Assembly: GCF_013409365.1 (NCBI RefSeq)
Contig: NZ_JACCBA010000001.1
Location: forward strand, 1,612,001 to 1,676,000
Source: Actinomadura luteofluorescens
GTDB taxonomy: Bacteria; Actinomycetota; Actinomycetes; Streptosporangiales; Streptosporangiaceae
Direction: 5' to 3'
DNA length: 64,000 nucleotides
Both the position numbers and the translations under genes were made by a program. Positions 14,537 through 23,018 of the stretch are shown here, in pieces. The notes below the pieces were generated by a model. That model saw nothing but the letters and a program-made list of their open reading frames with translations, had not been told where the DNA came from and searched no databases. Position 1 is the stretch's first letter; each line of letters opens with the position of its first letter.

Positions 14537-15342
14537 GTGACGGGCTCCATCCCGGAGGCCGCGGCGATGGCGTCCAGCTCGGCGCGCAGCTCGGCGGCGG
14601 GTGGGTAGCGGCCGTCGCGCTCCAGCAGGAAGCCGGGCGGGCGGTGCCGCGCGCACAGCTCCGCGACCAGCTCCAGCACCTCGTTGGGAACGGCGGCGGC
14701 GTGCGTGTCGTGGTACCGCCCGCCCTCCTGCGAGCCGCCCGCGACATGGCAGTAGGCGATGCGCTCCAGGGGTAGGCGGGCGAGGAGGTCCGCGGGGTCC
14801 TCGCCCCGGTTGCGCGCGTTGGCGTACACGTTGGCGACGTCCAGCAGCAGGAGGGCGCCGGTGCGCTCCAGCAGCTCGGTCAGGAAGTCGGCCTCGGTGT
14901 ACTCGGCGTCAGGCCAGTCGAAGAGCGCGGCGATGGGCTCGACGGCCAGCGGGACGGGCAGCTCCGCCTGCGTCCGGCGGATGTTGGCGGTCAGCGCGTC
15001 CAGCGCGGCGCGGGTGCGCGGAACCGGCAGCAGGTGCCCGGCCTCGACACCGCCCGCGCGGACGAACGCGACGTGCTCGCTCACCAGCGGCGCGCCGAGC
15101 GCCTCGGCGCAGGCGGCCAGGCGCGCGACGCGCTCGGCGGCCACGGGCTCGGCGCCGCCGAGCGACAGCCGCACCCCGTGCGGGACGATCGCCGCGCCGC
15201 GGTCGCGCAGCGCGAGCAGCTCGGGGACGGGCGCCGCCGGGTGCACCGACTCGGCGATCACCTCGGTGAAGCGCAGCCCCGGCAGCGCGCCGACGAACCC
15301 GCTGATCTCGGGGCGCCAGCCGATCCCCACGCCCAGCCGCAT
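14533..15342 (-). CDS. DUF692/MNIO-family iron-dependent oxidative enzyme
   Basis: A 269-residue TIM-barrel protein of the DUF692 family, multinuclear non-heme iron enzymes that modify cysteines and other residues in ribosomal peptides (MbnB, TglH). Probable metal ligands and substrate residues can be seen in order: EVIAESVH, IVPHGVRLSLGG, LVSEHVAF, VEPIA, LLDVANVYANARN, IAYCHVAGG, YHDTHAA and FLLERDG. The usual EN motif after the mid-barrel strand reads EP here, a possible divergence. The start at 15342 lies one base after the stop of the Cys/Gly-tail membrane protein, whose tail is the obvious candidate substrate. The substrate is inferred, not shown. Confidence 0.85.
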   Translation of the reverse strand: MRLGVGIGWRPEISGFVGALPGLRFTEVIAESVHPAAPVPELLALRDRGAAIVPHGVRLSLGGAEPVAAERVARLAACAEALGAPLVSEHVAFVRAGGVEAGHLLPVPRTRAALDALTANIRRTQAELPVPLAVEPIAALFDWPDAEYTEADFLTELLERTGALLLLDVANVYANARNRGEDPADLLARLPLERIAYCHVAGGSQEGGRYHDTHAAAVPNEVLELVAELCARHRPPGFLLERDGRYPPAAELRAELDAIAAASGMEPVT

Positions 15343-15343
15343 C

Positions 15344-16339
15344 TCAGCCCCCTCCGCCGCAGCCGCCGCCACCACCGCACCCGCCTCCCCCACCGCAGCC
15401 GCTCCCGCCGCCGCAGCCGCTTCCGCCGCCGCACGAGCCGCCGCCTCCGCAGGAGGAGGACGAGCACACCGAGGCGGTCGAGTTGCAGGAGGAGCCCGAG
15501 TAGCCGCCAGAGGAGGCCGCGACCCCGGCCATCTCCAGGTACCGGCCGAGCCCCACGGTCTGGGCGAACACCGGGTCGAGCGCCATCAGCGCGGCCGTGC
15601 CGAACAGCGCCACGCCCATCAGCACGGCGGGCGCCGGGAGCCCGGCGTAGGACGGCTGGTTCGCCGGGTCGAGGGCGGGCTGGGACGCCTTGATCCGCTC
15701 GACGGCCAGCTCGCCCTCCCGCGTCCGCTCGGCGCCCGCGTCGAGGCCGATGGCTCCGGCGCCGAGGCCGACCAGCGCGGCCATCGGGACGAGCTTGCCG
15801 AACCCGCTGAAGGCGTCGCTCACGACGAAGGCGGCGAAGCCGACCAGGATCCAGCCGAACATGACCAGCTGGAGGGTGCGCAGCCGGCGGCGCCCGGCCG
15901 GCGCGAGCACCATGCCCTGCGCGGCGAGACCGTCGCGGAGCTGGTCGAGCGCCGCGCGCACGCCCGGCTCGGCGGTGAGTTCGGCCAGCGTCCCGGCCCG
16001 CAGGTGGGCGACCGCCCCGAAGACCGCCGTGTCCAGCGGCGTCCCGGCCGCGCGCGGGCCGCCGGCGGACGGCTCGGTGGCCAGCAGCCGGCCGTCGGCG
16101 TAGGCGTCGGCCGCGCCGTCCAGGCGCAGCGCCGTGATCGAGGCGGCGATCGCGTGCCGCCCTCCGCCCTGCAGGTAGGCGACCTCGTACGGGTGCGGAT
16201 CGCGCGCCGTGCCTTGGCGCCGGGGCGACCCCCGCAGCACCGCGGCCCGCATCCGGCGCAGGAACGCCAGCAGCACGAGCCCGATCAGGAAGTGGGCCGC
16301 GAGGAACCCCAGCGCGGGGCCCAGGATCTCGTCCGCCAT
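15344..16339 (-). CDS. TIGR04222-type membrane protein with Cys/Gly-rich tail
   Basis: A 331-residue protein. A hydrophobic N-terminal segment (about 4-26) is followed by a soluble region (AVFGAVAHLRAGTLAELTAE) and three further membrane segments near 150-172, 180-198 and 236-256. The last 50 residues are Ser/Gly/Cys only, with eight cysteines, ending in repeated GCGGGGGC units. This is the TIGR04222 architecture, whose genes sit beside DUF692 genes in actinobacteria. The tail resembles a precursor peptide fused to a membrane carrier: a substrate for cysteine modification or a metal-binding appendage. It is first in the three-gene cassette. Confidence 0.85.
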   Translation of the reverse strand: MADEILGPALGFLAAHFLIGLVLLAFLRRMRAAVLRGSPRRQGTARDPHPYEVAYLQGGGRHAIAASITALRLDGAADAYADGRLLATEPSAGGPRAAGTPLDTAVFGAVAHLRAGTLAELTAEPGVRAALDQLRDGLAAQGMVLAPAGRRRLRTLQLVMFGWILVGFAAFVVSDAFSGFGKLVPMAALVGLGAGAIGLDAGAERTREGELAVERIKASQPALDPANQPSYAGLPAPAVLMGVALFGTAALMALDPVFAQTVGLGRYLEMAGVAASSGGYSGSSCNSTASVCSSSSCGGGGSCGGGSGCGGGSGCGGGGGCGGGGGCGGGG

Positions 16340-16401
16340 GACGTGCTCCCCTCGCTATGCGCCTTTGCGGGATGAGACGCAGGCGCCGCCGCGGCGGTTC
16401 G

Positions 16402-17079
16402 CTACTCCTCCTCGTCGAGCCCCTTCTCGATGGCGTAGCGGACGAGTTCGACGCGGTTGTGCAGCTGGAGCTTGCCGAGCGTGTTCTGCACGTGGTTCTG
16501 CACCGTCCGGTGGGACAGGACGAGGCGCTGCGCGATCTGCTTGTACGTCAGCCCCTTCGCGACGAGGCGCAGCACCTCGGTCTCGCGCTCGGTCAGCCGC
16601 GGCGCGTCGTCGTCCTCGCGGGCGGGGGCGGCGGCGAGGCGGCGGTACTCGCCGAGGACGAGCCCGGCGAGCCCGGGGGTGAAGACGGCGTCGCCCTCGC
16701 CGGTCCGCCGGACGGCGTCGAGGAACTCCTCGCGGGCGGCGGACTTGAGCAGGTAGCCGGTCGCGCCCGCCTTCACCGCCTCCAGGACGTCCTGCTGCTC
16801 GCCGCTCGCCGACAGCACCAGCACCCGGACGGGCGGGTCGGCGGCGGCGAGGCGCCGGGTCACCTCGACCCCGCTGAGGTCGGGCAGCTGGAGGTCGACC
16901 ACGGCGACCTGCGGCCTCGCCGCGGCGGCGATGCGGACCGCGGCGCGGCCCTCCCCCGCCGTCGCGACCACGTCGTGGCCGGCCTCGGCCAGGTCGCGGG
17001 CGACCGCCTCGCGCCACATCGGATGGTCGTCCACGACCATGACCCGCAGGGGCCGGAAGGGAACGTCGCTCACGGTCAC
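16402..17079 (-). CDS. LuxR/NarL-family response regulator
   Basis: A 225-residue regulator. The receiver domain covers about residues 10-130, with the phospho-acceptor in VAVVDLQLPD and Lys in GYLLKSA. A LuxR HTH covers about 155-215 (LTERETEVLRLVAKGLTYKQ, then VQNHVQNTLGKLQL). The GTG start overlaps the stop of the upstream kinase as GTGA, so the pair is made together. The resemblance is to MacR-type regulators paired with DUF5931 kinases in Streptomyces. Its targets are not evident; the adjacent MNIO cassette reads in the same direction 62 bp downstream. Confidence 0.9.
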   Translation of the reverse strand: MTVSDVPFRPLRVMVVDDHPMWREAVARDLAEAGHDVVATAGEGRAAVRIAAAARPQVAVVDLQLPDLSGVEVTRRLAAADPPVRVLVLSASGEQQDVLEAVKAGATGYLLKSAAREEFLDAVRRTGEGDAVFTPGLAGLVLGEYRRLAAAPAREDDDAPRLTERETEVLRLVAKGLTYKQIAQRLVLSHRTVQNHVQNTLGKLQLHNRVELVRYAIEKGLDEEE

Positions 17080-18260
17080 ACCCTAGCCCGGGGCACGGTC
17101 ATCTCGACCTCGGTCCCCTCGCCCTCCGCGGAGACGATCGCCACGGTCCCGCCGAGGTCGGCGATGCGGCCGCGGATGGACTGGGCGACGCCGAGCCGCC
17201 CGTCCGCCGCCGCCCGGTCCAGGCGCCCCGGGGGCATGCCCGGGCCGTCGTCGCGGACGCTGACGGTGACCTCGCCCTCGCCGTCCTCCAGCAGGACCCA
17301 CGCGCGGGCCTCCTCACCGCAGTGCCGCCGGACATTGTCGAGGGCCGCCGCCACCGCCGCCCCGACCTCCCCGGCTGCGTGCGCCGGGAGCCGCACCTCC
17401 GTGGCGGGCGTCGAGACCGTCACGAAGGTGGAGGCGTGCCCGGTGAGCAGCGGGCGCAGGTCCGTCCCGGCCCCGGAGACGTCCGCGGGCGGCGCCGCCG
17501 GGCCCGCGCCGATGAGGGCGCGCAGCGCCGCCTCCTGCTCGCCCGCGAGGCGGCCGAGCTCGGCCGCCTCGCCGCCGAGCTCGCCGCCGCGCCGCTGCAC
17601 CATCGCCAGGACCTGCAGCACCGAGTCGTGGATGCGGCGCGCCAGCCGCTCCCGCTCCCGGGTCGCCGCCTCCAGCTCGACGGCCCGCGCCAGCCGCGCC
17701 TCCGCCTCCCGCGCCAGCCGCACGACGTGCCCGACGACGAGGCCCGCGAGGAACAGCAGCACGATGCCGTTGAACGTCGTCCCGCCGATGCCGCCGCTCG
17801 TCCCGGCGACCGCGTGCACCATGAGGTTCGCGGCGGCCAGGACGGCCGCGGCGGCGATGCCGGCCCGCCGGCCCCCGGCGACCGCCCACGCCAGCACCGC
17901 GGCCGCCACCCACGACACCGGCAGCGTCGGGCGGCCGGCCGAGATGTTCGGGGACGTCTCCACCCACGCCGTCGCCAGCACGCACCCCGCCGCGACGGCG
18001 AGGTCGGCGCCCAGCAGCGCCCTGCCCCGCGGGCCCGGGCCGCCCGGGGCGAACGCGGCGGGCCTGAAGGCGAACGACGCGTAGCCCGTCCACGCGGCCA
18101 TGACGGCGAGGACGGCCCATCCGCCGAGCGGGTGGGCGTAGCCGCCGGAGTTCATGGCGATCACGACCGCCGCGTAGCACAGGGCGAGCCCGCGGTAGAC
18201 GGCCACGGCGCGCCACAGCGCGGTCTCCAGGCCCGTCCCGCGCGGCTCAGCCGCGGTCAC
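17076..18260 (-). CDS. DUF5931/MacS-like sensor histidine kinase
   Basis: A 394-residue kinase with about five to six N-terminal membrane helices (residues 15-165), a coiled linker, and a DHp region with the NarX-type box ERLARRIHDSVLQVL near 205. Its HATPase has VAAALDNVRRHC and DDGPGMPPGRL. The MacS-like subgroup senses cell-envelope or metabolic cues through the membrane part. The GTG start overlaps the acyltransferase stop by 14 bp, and the stop overlaps the cognate regulator start. plsC-like gene, kinase and regulator are therefore one operon. Confidence 0.88.
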   Translation of the reverse strand: MTAAEPRGTGLETALWRAVAVYRGLALCYAAVVIAMNSGGYAHPLGGWAVLAVMAAWTGYASFAFRPAAFAPGGPGPRGRALLGADLAVAAGCVLATAWVETSPNISAGRPTLPVSWVAAAVLAWAVAGGRRAGIAAAAVLAAANLMVHAVAGTSGGIGGTTFNGIVLLFLAGLVVGHVVRLAREAEARLARAVELEAATRERERLARRIHDSVLQVLAMVQRRGGELGGEAAELGRLAGEQEAALRALIGAGPAAPPADVSGAGTDLRPLLTGHASTFVTVSTPATEVRLPAHAAGEVGAAVAAALDNVRRHCGEEARAWVLLEDGEGEVTVSVRDDGPGMPPGRLDRAAADGRLGVAQSIRGRIADLGGTVAIVSAEGEGTEVEMTVPRARV

Positions 18261-18981
18261 TCAGCCCTCCGTCGTCCTCGACCGGACGCACCTCCTTGCC
18301 GGCCATCTCGGCCTTCACCTCGGCGGAGTACCGGTCGACGTACTCCTGCCCGGACAGCCTCTGGATCGCCATCATGATCTCGTCGGTGATCTCGCGGAGC
18401 ACCTCGTGGTCGTCCTCGCGCCCGTAGTGGCGGGAGAAGTCCAGGGGCTCGCCGAACCGCACGCCCGGCCGGATCCCGAGCCGCGGGTACGGCCTGCCGG
18501 GCGGCATCAGCTCGAACGTGTTGACCATCGCCATCGGGATCACCGGCACCCGCGACTTCAGCGCCAGCCGCGCGACCCCCGTCTTGCCGCGGTACAGCCG
18601 GTTGTCGGGCGCCCGGGTGCCCTCGGGGTAGATGCCGAGCAGCTTGCCCTCGCCGAGGATGCGCAGCCCCGTCCGCAGCGCCGCCTCGGCCGCCGAGCCG
18701 CCGGTCCGGTCGACCGGCACCACCCCGACGCCGGTGAAGAAGCCCTTGCTGACCAGCCCCTTGATCCCCCGGCCGGTGAAGTACTCCTCCTTGCCGATGA
18801 AGAAGATCGGGCGCATCAGGGGCAGCGGGCCGAAGAAGTGGTCGGCGAACGACAGGTGGTTGCTCACCATCAGCGCCGGCCCGCGCTTCGGGACGTTGCG
18901 CACCCCCCGGTTCCGCGGCCACCACAGCAGGTACATGACCGGGGTGAGGACGATCCTCAGCAGGATCCAGAACCAGAGCAT
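18247..18981 (-). CDS. 1-acyl-sn-glycerol-3-phosphate acyltransferase (PlsC-like)
   Basis: A 244-residue membrane-associated acyltransferase that makes phosphatidic acid or a related lipid. It begins with one hydrophobic helix. The catalytic NHLSFADH (H-X4-D) lies near residue 41, the glycerol-phosphate site GVVPVDRTGG near 88, and YPEGTRAPD near 115. A C-terminal extension of about 50 residues is charged. The ATG at 18981 follows GGAAAGGTG. It heads the operon with the two-component pair. Several actinobacterial paralogues exist, so the exact acyl acceptor is not certain. Confidence 0.88.
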   Translation of the reverse strand: MLWFWILLRIVLTPVMYLLWWPRNRGVRNVPKRGPALMVSNHLSFADHFFGPLPLMRPIFFIGKEEYFTGRGIKGLVSKGFFTGVGVVPVDRTGGSAAEAALRTGLRILGEGKLLGIYPEGTRAPDNRLYRGKTGVARLALKSRVPVIPMAMVNTFELMPPGRPYPRLGIRPGVRFGEPLDFSRHYGREDDHEVLREITDEIMMAIQRLSGQEYVDRYSAEVKAEMAGKEVRPVEDDGGLSDRG

Positions 18982-19349
18982 CGTATGCGGGCACCTTTCC
19001 CTCGGACCGGACGCCCCCGCGCGGGCGTGCCCCGGTCCTGGCCGACGGGAGACGATGGGACATCCTCCCACTCTCCGTCCCACCGATCTACCGGCCGGTA
19101 CCGCGCACCGGAACGCGACCGCCCGGCGGCGGACCGGGAATAACCGTAGGCTCGGAGCGGTAAATCTCAATCGGGTGCGCCGGGGGGCTTGTCCCGGGCG
19201 GCGCAGCGAATACCGTGGGACACACGTTTCGGGGTGTCCGGGAGAGTCCTCCGCGCGGAGGCGACCGGGCACCACATGTCAATGGGGGGAGCGGAGGCCG
19301 CCATGCCGGTGCTGTCGGTCACGCCGGAGTCGTCGAAGGAGCCGGCCCC
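18982..19349. other. Divergent promoter region between plsC-like gene and membrane protein gene
   Basis: A 368-bp gap between divergent starts. It contains a plausible plus-strand promoter at 19189-19216 and a short reading frame at 19276/19303-19353 that overlaps the next start. Several short palindromes in the left half do not form a recognisable RNA. Confidence 0.5.
19189..19216 (+). promoter_or_regulatory. Predicted promoter for the acidic membrane protein gene
   Basis: TTGTCC (19189-19194), a 16-bp spacer and TACCGT (19211-19216) resemble a housekeeping sigma promoter. The start codon is about 130 bp downstream, leaving room for the short ORF in the leader. Confidence 0.45.
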
Positions 19350-19353
19350 GTGA
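19303..19353 (+). CDS. Possible 16-residue upstream ORF
   Basis: ATG CCG GTG ... TGA encodes MPVLSVTPESSKEPAP and its stop overlaps the GTG start of the next gene (GTGA). A GGAGCGGAGG purine run precedes it; ATGs at 19276 and 19282 are also in frame. It may serve only to couple translation of the downstream gene. Confidence 0.3.
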   Translation: MPVLSVTPESSKEPAP

Positions 19354-20210
19354 ATCGCCGTGGCAATGGACTGTCAGCGGAGACCTACGCCCCACTGGTC
19401 GACCTCGCGCCGCATCTCGCGGACGCGATGCTGTCGGCCCTCGGCGAGGCGGGCGTCGCGGCCTACGCGGCGTCCCCGTCCGGGCTGCCGGAGATCGCCG
19501 AGGCGCCCGCGGAGCCGGTCGCCGGCGACGTCCTCGACCGGCTGTACGTGGACGTGGAGATGAAGCCGGCCGCCGAGGGCATCCTGCGCGTGCACCTCGC
19601 GCGCCTGCGCGAGGCCTCCGCACGCGGCTCCGACGGCGAGCACGAGGGCGCCGAGCTCAACGACGCCGACCTGCTCGGCGCCGGCCGGCCCGACCCCGCC
19701 GAGCGCACCGAGACCGGCCTGGCCGACCCTGGCGCGGGCCAGGCGGGCGGCGCCGCCGAGCGCGACGAGGACGCCATCTGGGCCGAGATCGTCGCCGGGT
19801 ACGACGCCGTCCCCGAGGGCGACGAGGTCCCGTGGCCCGACGAGGAGAACATCCGCGAGCCCGCCGACCCCCCGGGCGAGGGTGAGGACCGCACCGGGCG
19901 GCTGCCCCGCGCCCGCGTGATCAGGCCGGTCGAGGAGCCCGCGTTCCCCGCCGGCGACGACGATGACGACGAGGGGCACTACGTCCCGCCCCCTCCCCCG
20001 CCGCTGCCGAGCGCCGACCCGCTCACCAAGGGCGCCTGGATCGCGCTGATCGGCGGCCCCGTCTACCTGCTGGTCACCGTCATCCTCGACTGGGAGGTCC
20101 CCGGCTGGGCCGCCTTCCTCGCCGTCGCGGCCTTCATCGGCGGCTTCGTCACCCTCGTCCTGCGCATGGGCGACGAGCCCCGCGACCCCGACGACGGGGC
20201 CGTCGTCTAG
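19350..20210 (+). CDS. Acidic actinobacterial membrane protein, function unknown
   Basis: A 286-residue protein. The N-terminal 65 residues are helical (YAPLVDLAPHLADAMLSAL). The middle is strongly acidic and disordered, with a run of Asp and a proline block. Two membrane segments lie near the C-terminus (about 225-245 and 250-272), then a short charged tail. A large cytoplasmic domain anchored by a hairpin is the likely topology. Homologous proteins occur across Streptosporangiales and Streptomyces beside this acyltransferase and exonuclease set, but no function is known to me. The GTG follows GAAGGAG at good spacing. Its stop shares the palindrome CTAG with the convergent gene. Confidence 0.75.
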   Translation: MNRRGNGLSAETYAPLVDLAPHLADAMLSALGEAGVAAYAASPSGLPEIAEAPAEPVAGDVLDRLYVDVEMKPAAEGILRVHLARLREASARGSDGEHEGAELNDADLLGAGRPDPAERTETGLADPGAGQAGGAAERDEDAIWAEIVAGYDAVPEGDEVPWPDEENIREPADPPGEGEDRTGRLPRARVIRPVEEPAFPAGDDDDDEGHYVPPPPPPLPSADPLTKGAWIALIGGPVYLLVTVILDWEVPGWAAFLAVAAFIGGFVTLVLRMGDEPRDPDDGAVV

Positions 20211-20902
20211 GGCGTCTCCAGCTCGGCCAGCAGGGGCCGGTGGTCGGTGGCCAGGGGGTGGTCCCCGGCGTCGTCGGGCGGTACCCCGCACGCGGCGACC
20301 CGCACGGCCGGGTCGGCGAAGACGCCGTCGATGCGGCGCTTCGGGGCGCGCGCGGTGAAGGTGAGCTCCCCGCCTGCCGGAGCGGCCGCGTAGCCGTCCT
20401 GGAAGCGGCCGGCCAGCAGTGACCAGGACGGTCCGCCCGGCTCCTCGTTGACGTCGCCCGCGAGCACGACCGGGGCGCCGTGGCGGGCGCGGGCGCGGTC
20501 GAGGTGGGCGAGGATCTCGTGGACGTGCCGCAGCCGCGGGCCGTCCGCCAGGTCCAGGTGGGTGCTCGCGGCGATCAGGCGGGCGCCGCCGACCTCCAGG
20601 ACGGCGATCGCGAGGGCGCGGCGGTGCAGGCCCGGGTCCGGGGTGAGCAGGTGGAACTCGCGGGCCACGCGGCGCACGTGCGGCGCGGCGAGGACTGCGA
20701 GCCCGCAGGCCCGCCGCCCCGCCGCGATCCGCAGGCCGCAGTCCCGCGCCAGGCGGCGGCGCCGGAGCCGCCAGCCCCAGAAGCGCGGGACCTCCTGCAC
20801 GCACACCACGTCCGGGGCGTTCGCGCGGACGACGCGGGCCACGGCGGCCGGGTCGTCGCGCAGCGACCGGATGTTGTACGAGAGCAACCGGACGGCGGTC
20901 AC
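20207..20902 (-). CDS. Endonuclease/exonuclease/phosphatase family protein
   Basis: A 231-residue protein of the EEP superfamily of Mg-dependent phosphodiesterases. Conserved residues appear in order: RLLSYNIRSLRDD at the N-terminus, VVCVQEVPRFW near 35, IAASTHLDLAD near 110, VVLAGDVNEEPGG near 145 and DHPLATDHRPLL at the end. It has no signal peptide. The GTG start lies two bases after the glucokinase stop, so the two are probably co-transcribed. Whether it acts on nucleic acid, sphingomyelin-like lipids or inositol phosphates cannot be told. Confidence 0.85.
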   Translation of the reverse strand: MTAVRLLSYNIRSLRDDPAAVARVVRANAPDVVCVQEVPRFWGWRLRRRRLARDCGLRIAAGRRACGLAVLAAPHVRRVAREFHLLTPDPGLHRRALAIAVLEVGGARLIAASTHLDLADGPRLRHVHEILAHLDRARARHGAPVVLAGDVNEEPGGPSWSLLAGRFQDGYAAAPAGGELTFTARAPKRRIDGVFADPAVRVAACGVPPDDAGDHPLATDHRPLLAELETP

Positions 20903-20904
20903 GC

Positions 20905-21873
20905 CTAGACGATCACGTCCTGGAACGGGCGGACGCGGGCCAGGTCGGCGGCGCCGACGATGCCCGCCGCCGAGCCCAGCTCGGCGATCCGGATGTCGGG
21001 CAGCGGGCGGTGGCCGCGACCGGTCAGGGCGTCCTCGAACGCGGAGCGGATCGGATCGAGCAGCAGGTCTCCGGCGTCCGACAGGCCGCCGCCGATGATG
21101 AACGCGCCCGGGTCGAGGATCGCGCTGAGGTCGGCCAGGCCCTGGCCCGCCCAGTGCGCGATCGTCCGGAAGCACTCCAGCGCCGCCTTGTCGCCCTCCC
21201 TGGCCGCCTGCGACACCTCGGGGCCGCTGATGCCCTCGGGCCGGCCGCCGCCGAGCTCCAGCAGGCGCCCGGCCATCGCGGGCGCCACCCGGGCCAGGTC
21301 GCGTGCCTCGTGCACGAGGGCGTTGCCGCTGGCGTACTGCTCCCAGCAGCCGCGGTTGCCGCAGCCGCAGCGGCGCCCGTCCGGGACGACCCGGAAGTGC
21401 CCCATCTCGGCGCCGATGCCGAACCGGCCCCGGTACAGCTCGCCGTTGATGATGATGCCGCCGCCGATGCCGGTGCCGAGGGCCACCAGGACGAGGAAGT
21501 TCTCACCGCGCCCGGCGCCGAACCGGGCCTCGCCCCACGCGGTGGCGTTGCCGTCGTTCTCCACGACGACCGGCAGCCCGACGAGGCTCTCCACCTTCTC
21601 CTTGATCGGCTCGTCCCGCCAGGCGAGGTTCGGCGCGAACAGCACGGTGGAGCGGGTCTCGTCGACGAAGCCCGCGGTGCCGAGCCCGACCGCCGCGACC
21701 TCCTCGTACTTGCCCTTGAGCAGGTCGACGACCTCGGCGATGGTCTCGGCGGTCTCTTTGGGGTTGGTCGAGGGAGTCGGCCGGCGGACCTTCTCCAGGA
21801 TCGTTCCCCGGTCGTCGACGACCCCCGCGGCCACCTTCGTGCCGCCCACATCCACGCCGATGGTCAGGGCCAT
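20905..21873 (-). CDS. glkA: ROK-family glucokinase
   Basis: A 322-residue sugar kinase. The N-terminal ATP motif is IGVDVGGTKVAAGVVD, the sugar-binding segment is VVENDGNATAWGEA near 105, and the phosphate loop is LVALGTGIGGGI near 128. The ROK zinc site is GHFRVVPDGRRCGCGNRGCW near 160-180. It closely matches Streptomyces GlkA, which phosphorylates glucose and is central to carbon catabolite repression. The ATG follows GGAGGAAGG. The gene starts an operon with the EEP phosphodiesterase and follows the DUF5304 gene. Confidence 0.92.
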   Translation of the reverse strand: MALTIGVDVGGTKVAAGVVDDRGTILEKVRRPTPSTNPKETAETIAEVVDLLKGKYEEVAAVGLGTAGFVDETRSTVLFAPNLAWRDEPIKEKVESLVGLPVVVENDGNATAWGEARFGAGRGENFLVLVALGTGIGGGIIINGELYRGRFGIGAEMGHFRVVPDGRRCGCGNRGCWEQYASGNALVHEARDLARVAPAMAGRLLELGGGRPEGISGPEVSQAAREGDKAALECFRTIAHWAGQGLADLSAILDPGAFIIGGGLSDAGDLLLDPIRSAFEDALTGRGHRPLPDIRIAELGSAAGIVGAADLARVRPFQDVIV

Positions 21874-21922
21874 GTAACCCTTCCTCCTCCTCGCGTCGCC
21901 CCTGGCTGGAGCCACTCCCGCT

Positions 21923-22444
21923 CTACCCGATGTCGATGGGGCCGCCGGTGGCGGCCGACCACGGGTCGCCCGGATCGGGACGTTCCGACCGATCGGACGT
22001 ACCCGCCCGCGCGCCCTCCGACGCCTCCGGCGGCCCGGTCCGGCCGGGCCCGCCCGTCCGGTGCGCCTCCCGCGCCCGGTCGGACGGCCGGGTCCGGTCG
22101 AACGCGGCCGCGACGTCCAGGGCGGCGGCGACCAGCGACCGCCCGGCCTCGCGCAGGTGCCGCCCCACGTCGCCGCCCGACTCCCGCTTGATCGCGATGG
22201 CCCGGCAGACCGGGCAGTCGCGGCACTCGGGGGCGCCGGTGGCGATGTGCGGCCCGCGGGCGTCCGCGCCGGGCCCGCCGGACGTCTCGTCGGCGATGGC
22301 ACGGTCCCACACGTTCCCGCCCGGCTCGTCCGGCTCGCCGCCCCGGCCCGCGCGCCCGTCCCGGCCGCCGCCGCCCACCCGTCTGATCAACGCGTCGACG
22401 AGCTTCGCCGCCTCGTCCAGGACGTCGCCCGACTGGTCGCTCAT
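21923..22444 (-). CDS. DUF5304 family protein
   Basis: A 173-residue, mostly disordered protein. The N-terminal helix (SGDVLDEAAKLVDALIRRVG) is amphipathic. A short CRDCPVC motif near residue 75, with ATGAPEC before it, suggests a small metal-binding knuckle. A second helix (LREAGRSLVAAALDVAAAFD) follows, and the tail is Gly/Pro/Arg-rich. This matches the DUF5304 family, conserved next to glucokinase and SRPBCC genes in actinomycetes and of unknown function. There is no signal peptide. Confidence 0.75.
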   Translation of the reverse strand: MSDQSGDVLDEAAKLVDALIRRVGGGGRDGRAGRGGEPDEPGGNVWDRAIADETSGGPGADARGPHIATGAPECRDCPVCRAIAIKRESGGDVGRHLREAGRSLVAAALDVAAAFDRTRPSDRAREAHRTGGPGRTGPPEASEGARAGTSDRSERPDPGDPWSAATGGPIDIG

Positions 22445-22521
22445 GTCTCCATCTTCCATCCGTCGTCGGCGTGAACGGTATCGCCTCCGCGCCGTGTTCA
22501 GGCCACCACCCCGCGGCGGGC

Positions 22522-22956
22522 TCAGCCCTCCACGTGGCGCTTGAGGCCCTTGAGGGCTGAGTCGATGATCCGCTTCTCGCCCTTGCGCTTCACCATGCCG
22601 ATCATGGGGATGCGGACGTCCACCGCCAGCTCGTAGGTCACCTCGGTGACGCCGCCCTCCTCCGCCAGGTCGTAGGTGCCGTGCAGCCCGGTGACGACCG
22701 TGCCCGGCTCCACCAGCTCCCACGTCACCCGGTCGTCGCCCTCCCAGGTGTAGGCGAGCCCGACGGTGTCGCTGAACGGGCCGCCGTCGAACGTGAGCCG
22801 GGCGCGGGCGGCCCGGCCGTCCTCGCCCCTGTCCTGCACGGTGAACTCGCGGATGCCGCTCGCCCACTCCGGGTACGCCTCGAGATCGGCGATCACCGCC
22901 ATGATCTCGGCCTTTCCGGCCTTGACCGTGACGGAGGAACTCGTGCGGTCCGCCAT
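22522..22956 (-). CDS. SRPBCC-family protein (polyketide cyclase/START-like fold)
   Basis: A 144-residue single-domain protein: SSVTVKAGKAEIMAVIADLE, then YPEWASGIREFTV, and a C-terminal helix ending LKGLKRHVEG. This is the hydrophobic-ligand-binding helix-grip fold. In actinobacteria this gene sits with DUF5304 and a FadD-type ligase, hinting at a lipid or acyl ligand, but no ligand can be read from the sequence. The start is the ATG at 22956 after a GGAGGGAGACGC stretch. Confidence 0.82.
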   Translation of the reverse strand: MADRTSSSVTVKAGKAEIMAVIADLEAYPEWASGIREFTVQDRGEDGRAARARLTFDGGPFSDTVGLAYTWEGDDRVTWELVEPGTVVTGLHGTYDLAEEGGVTEVTYELAVDVRIPMIGMVKRKGEKRIIDSALKGLKRHVEG

Positions 22957-23018
22957 CTGCGTCTCCCTCCGGCTCGCCCCGAACCCCTGCGGGCTCGCTG
23001 TCCCTAGAGAAGTATGGT

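Noticed and set aside
16357..18084. Long plus-strand open frame opposite the two-component genes
   Set aside because: Antisense to a clear response regulator and kinase; composition-driven frame without motifs.
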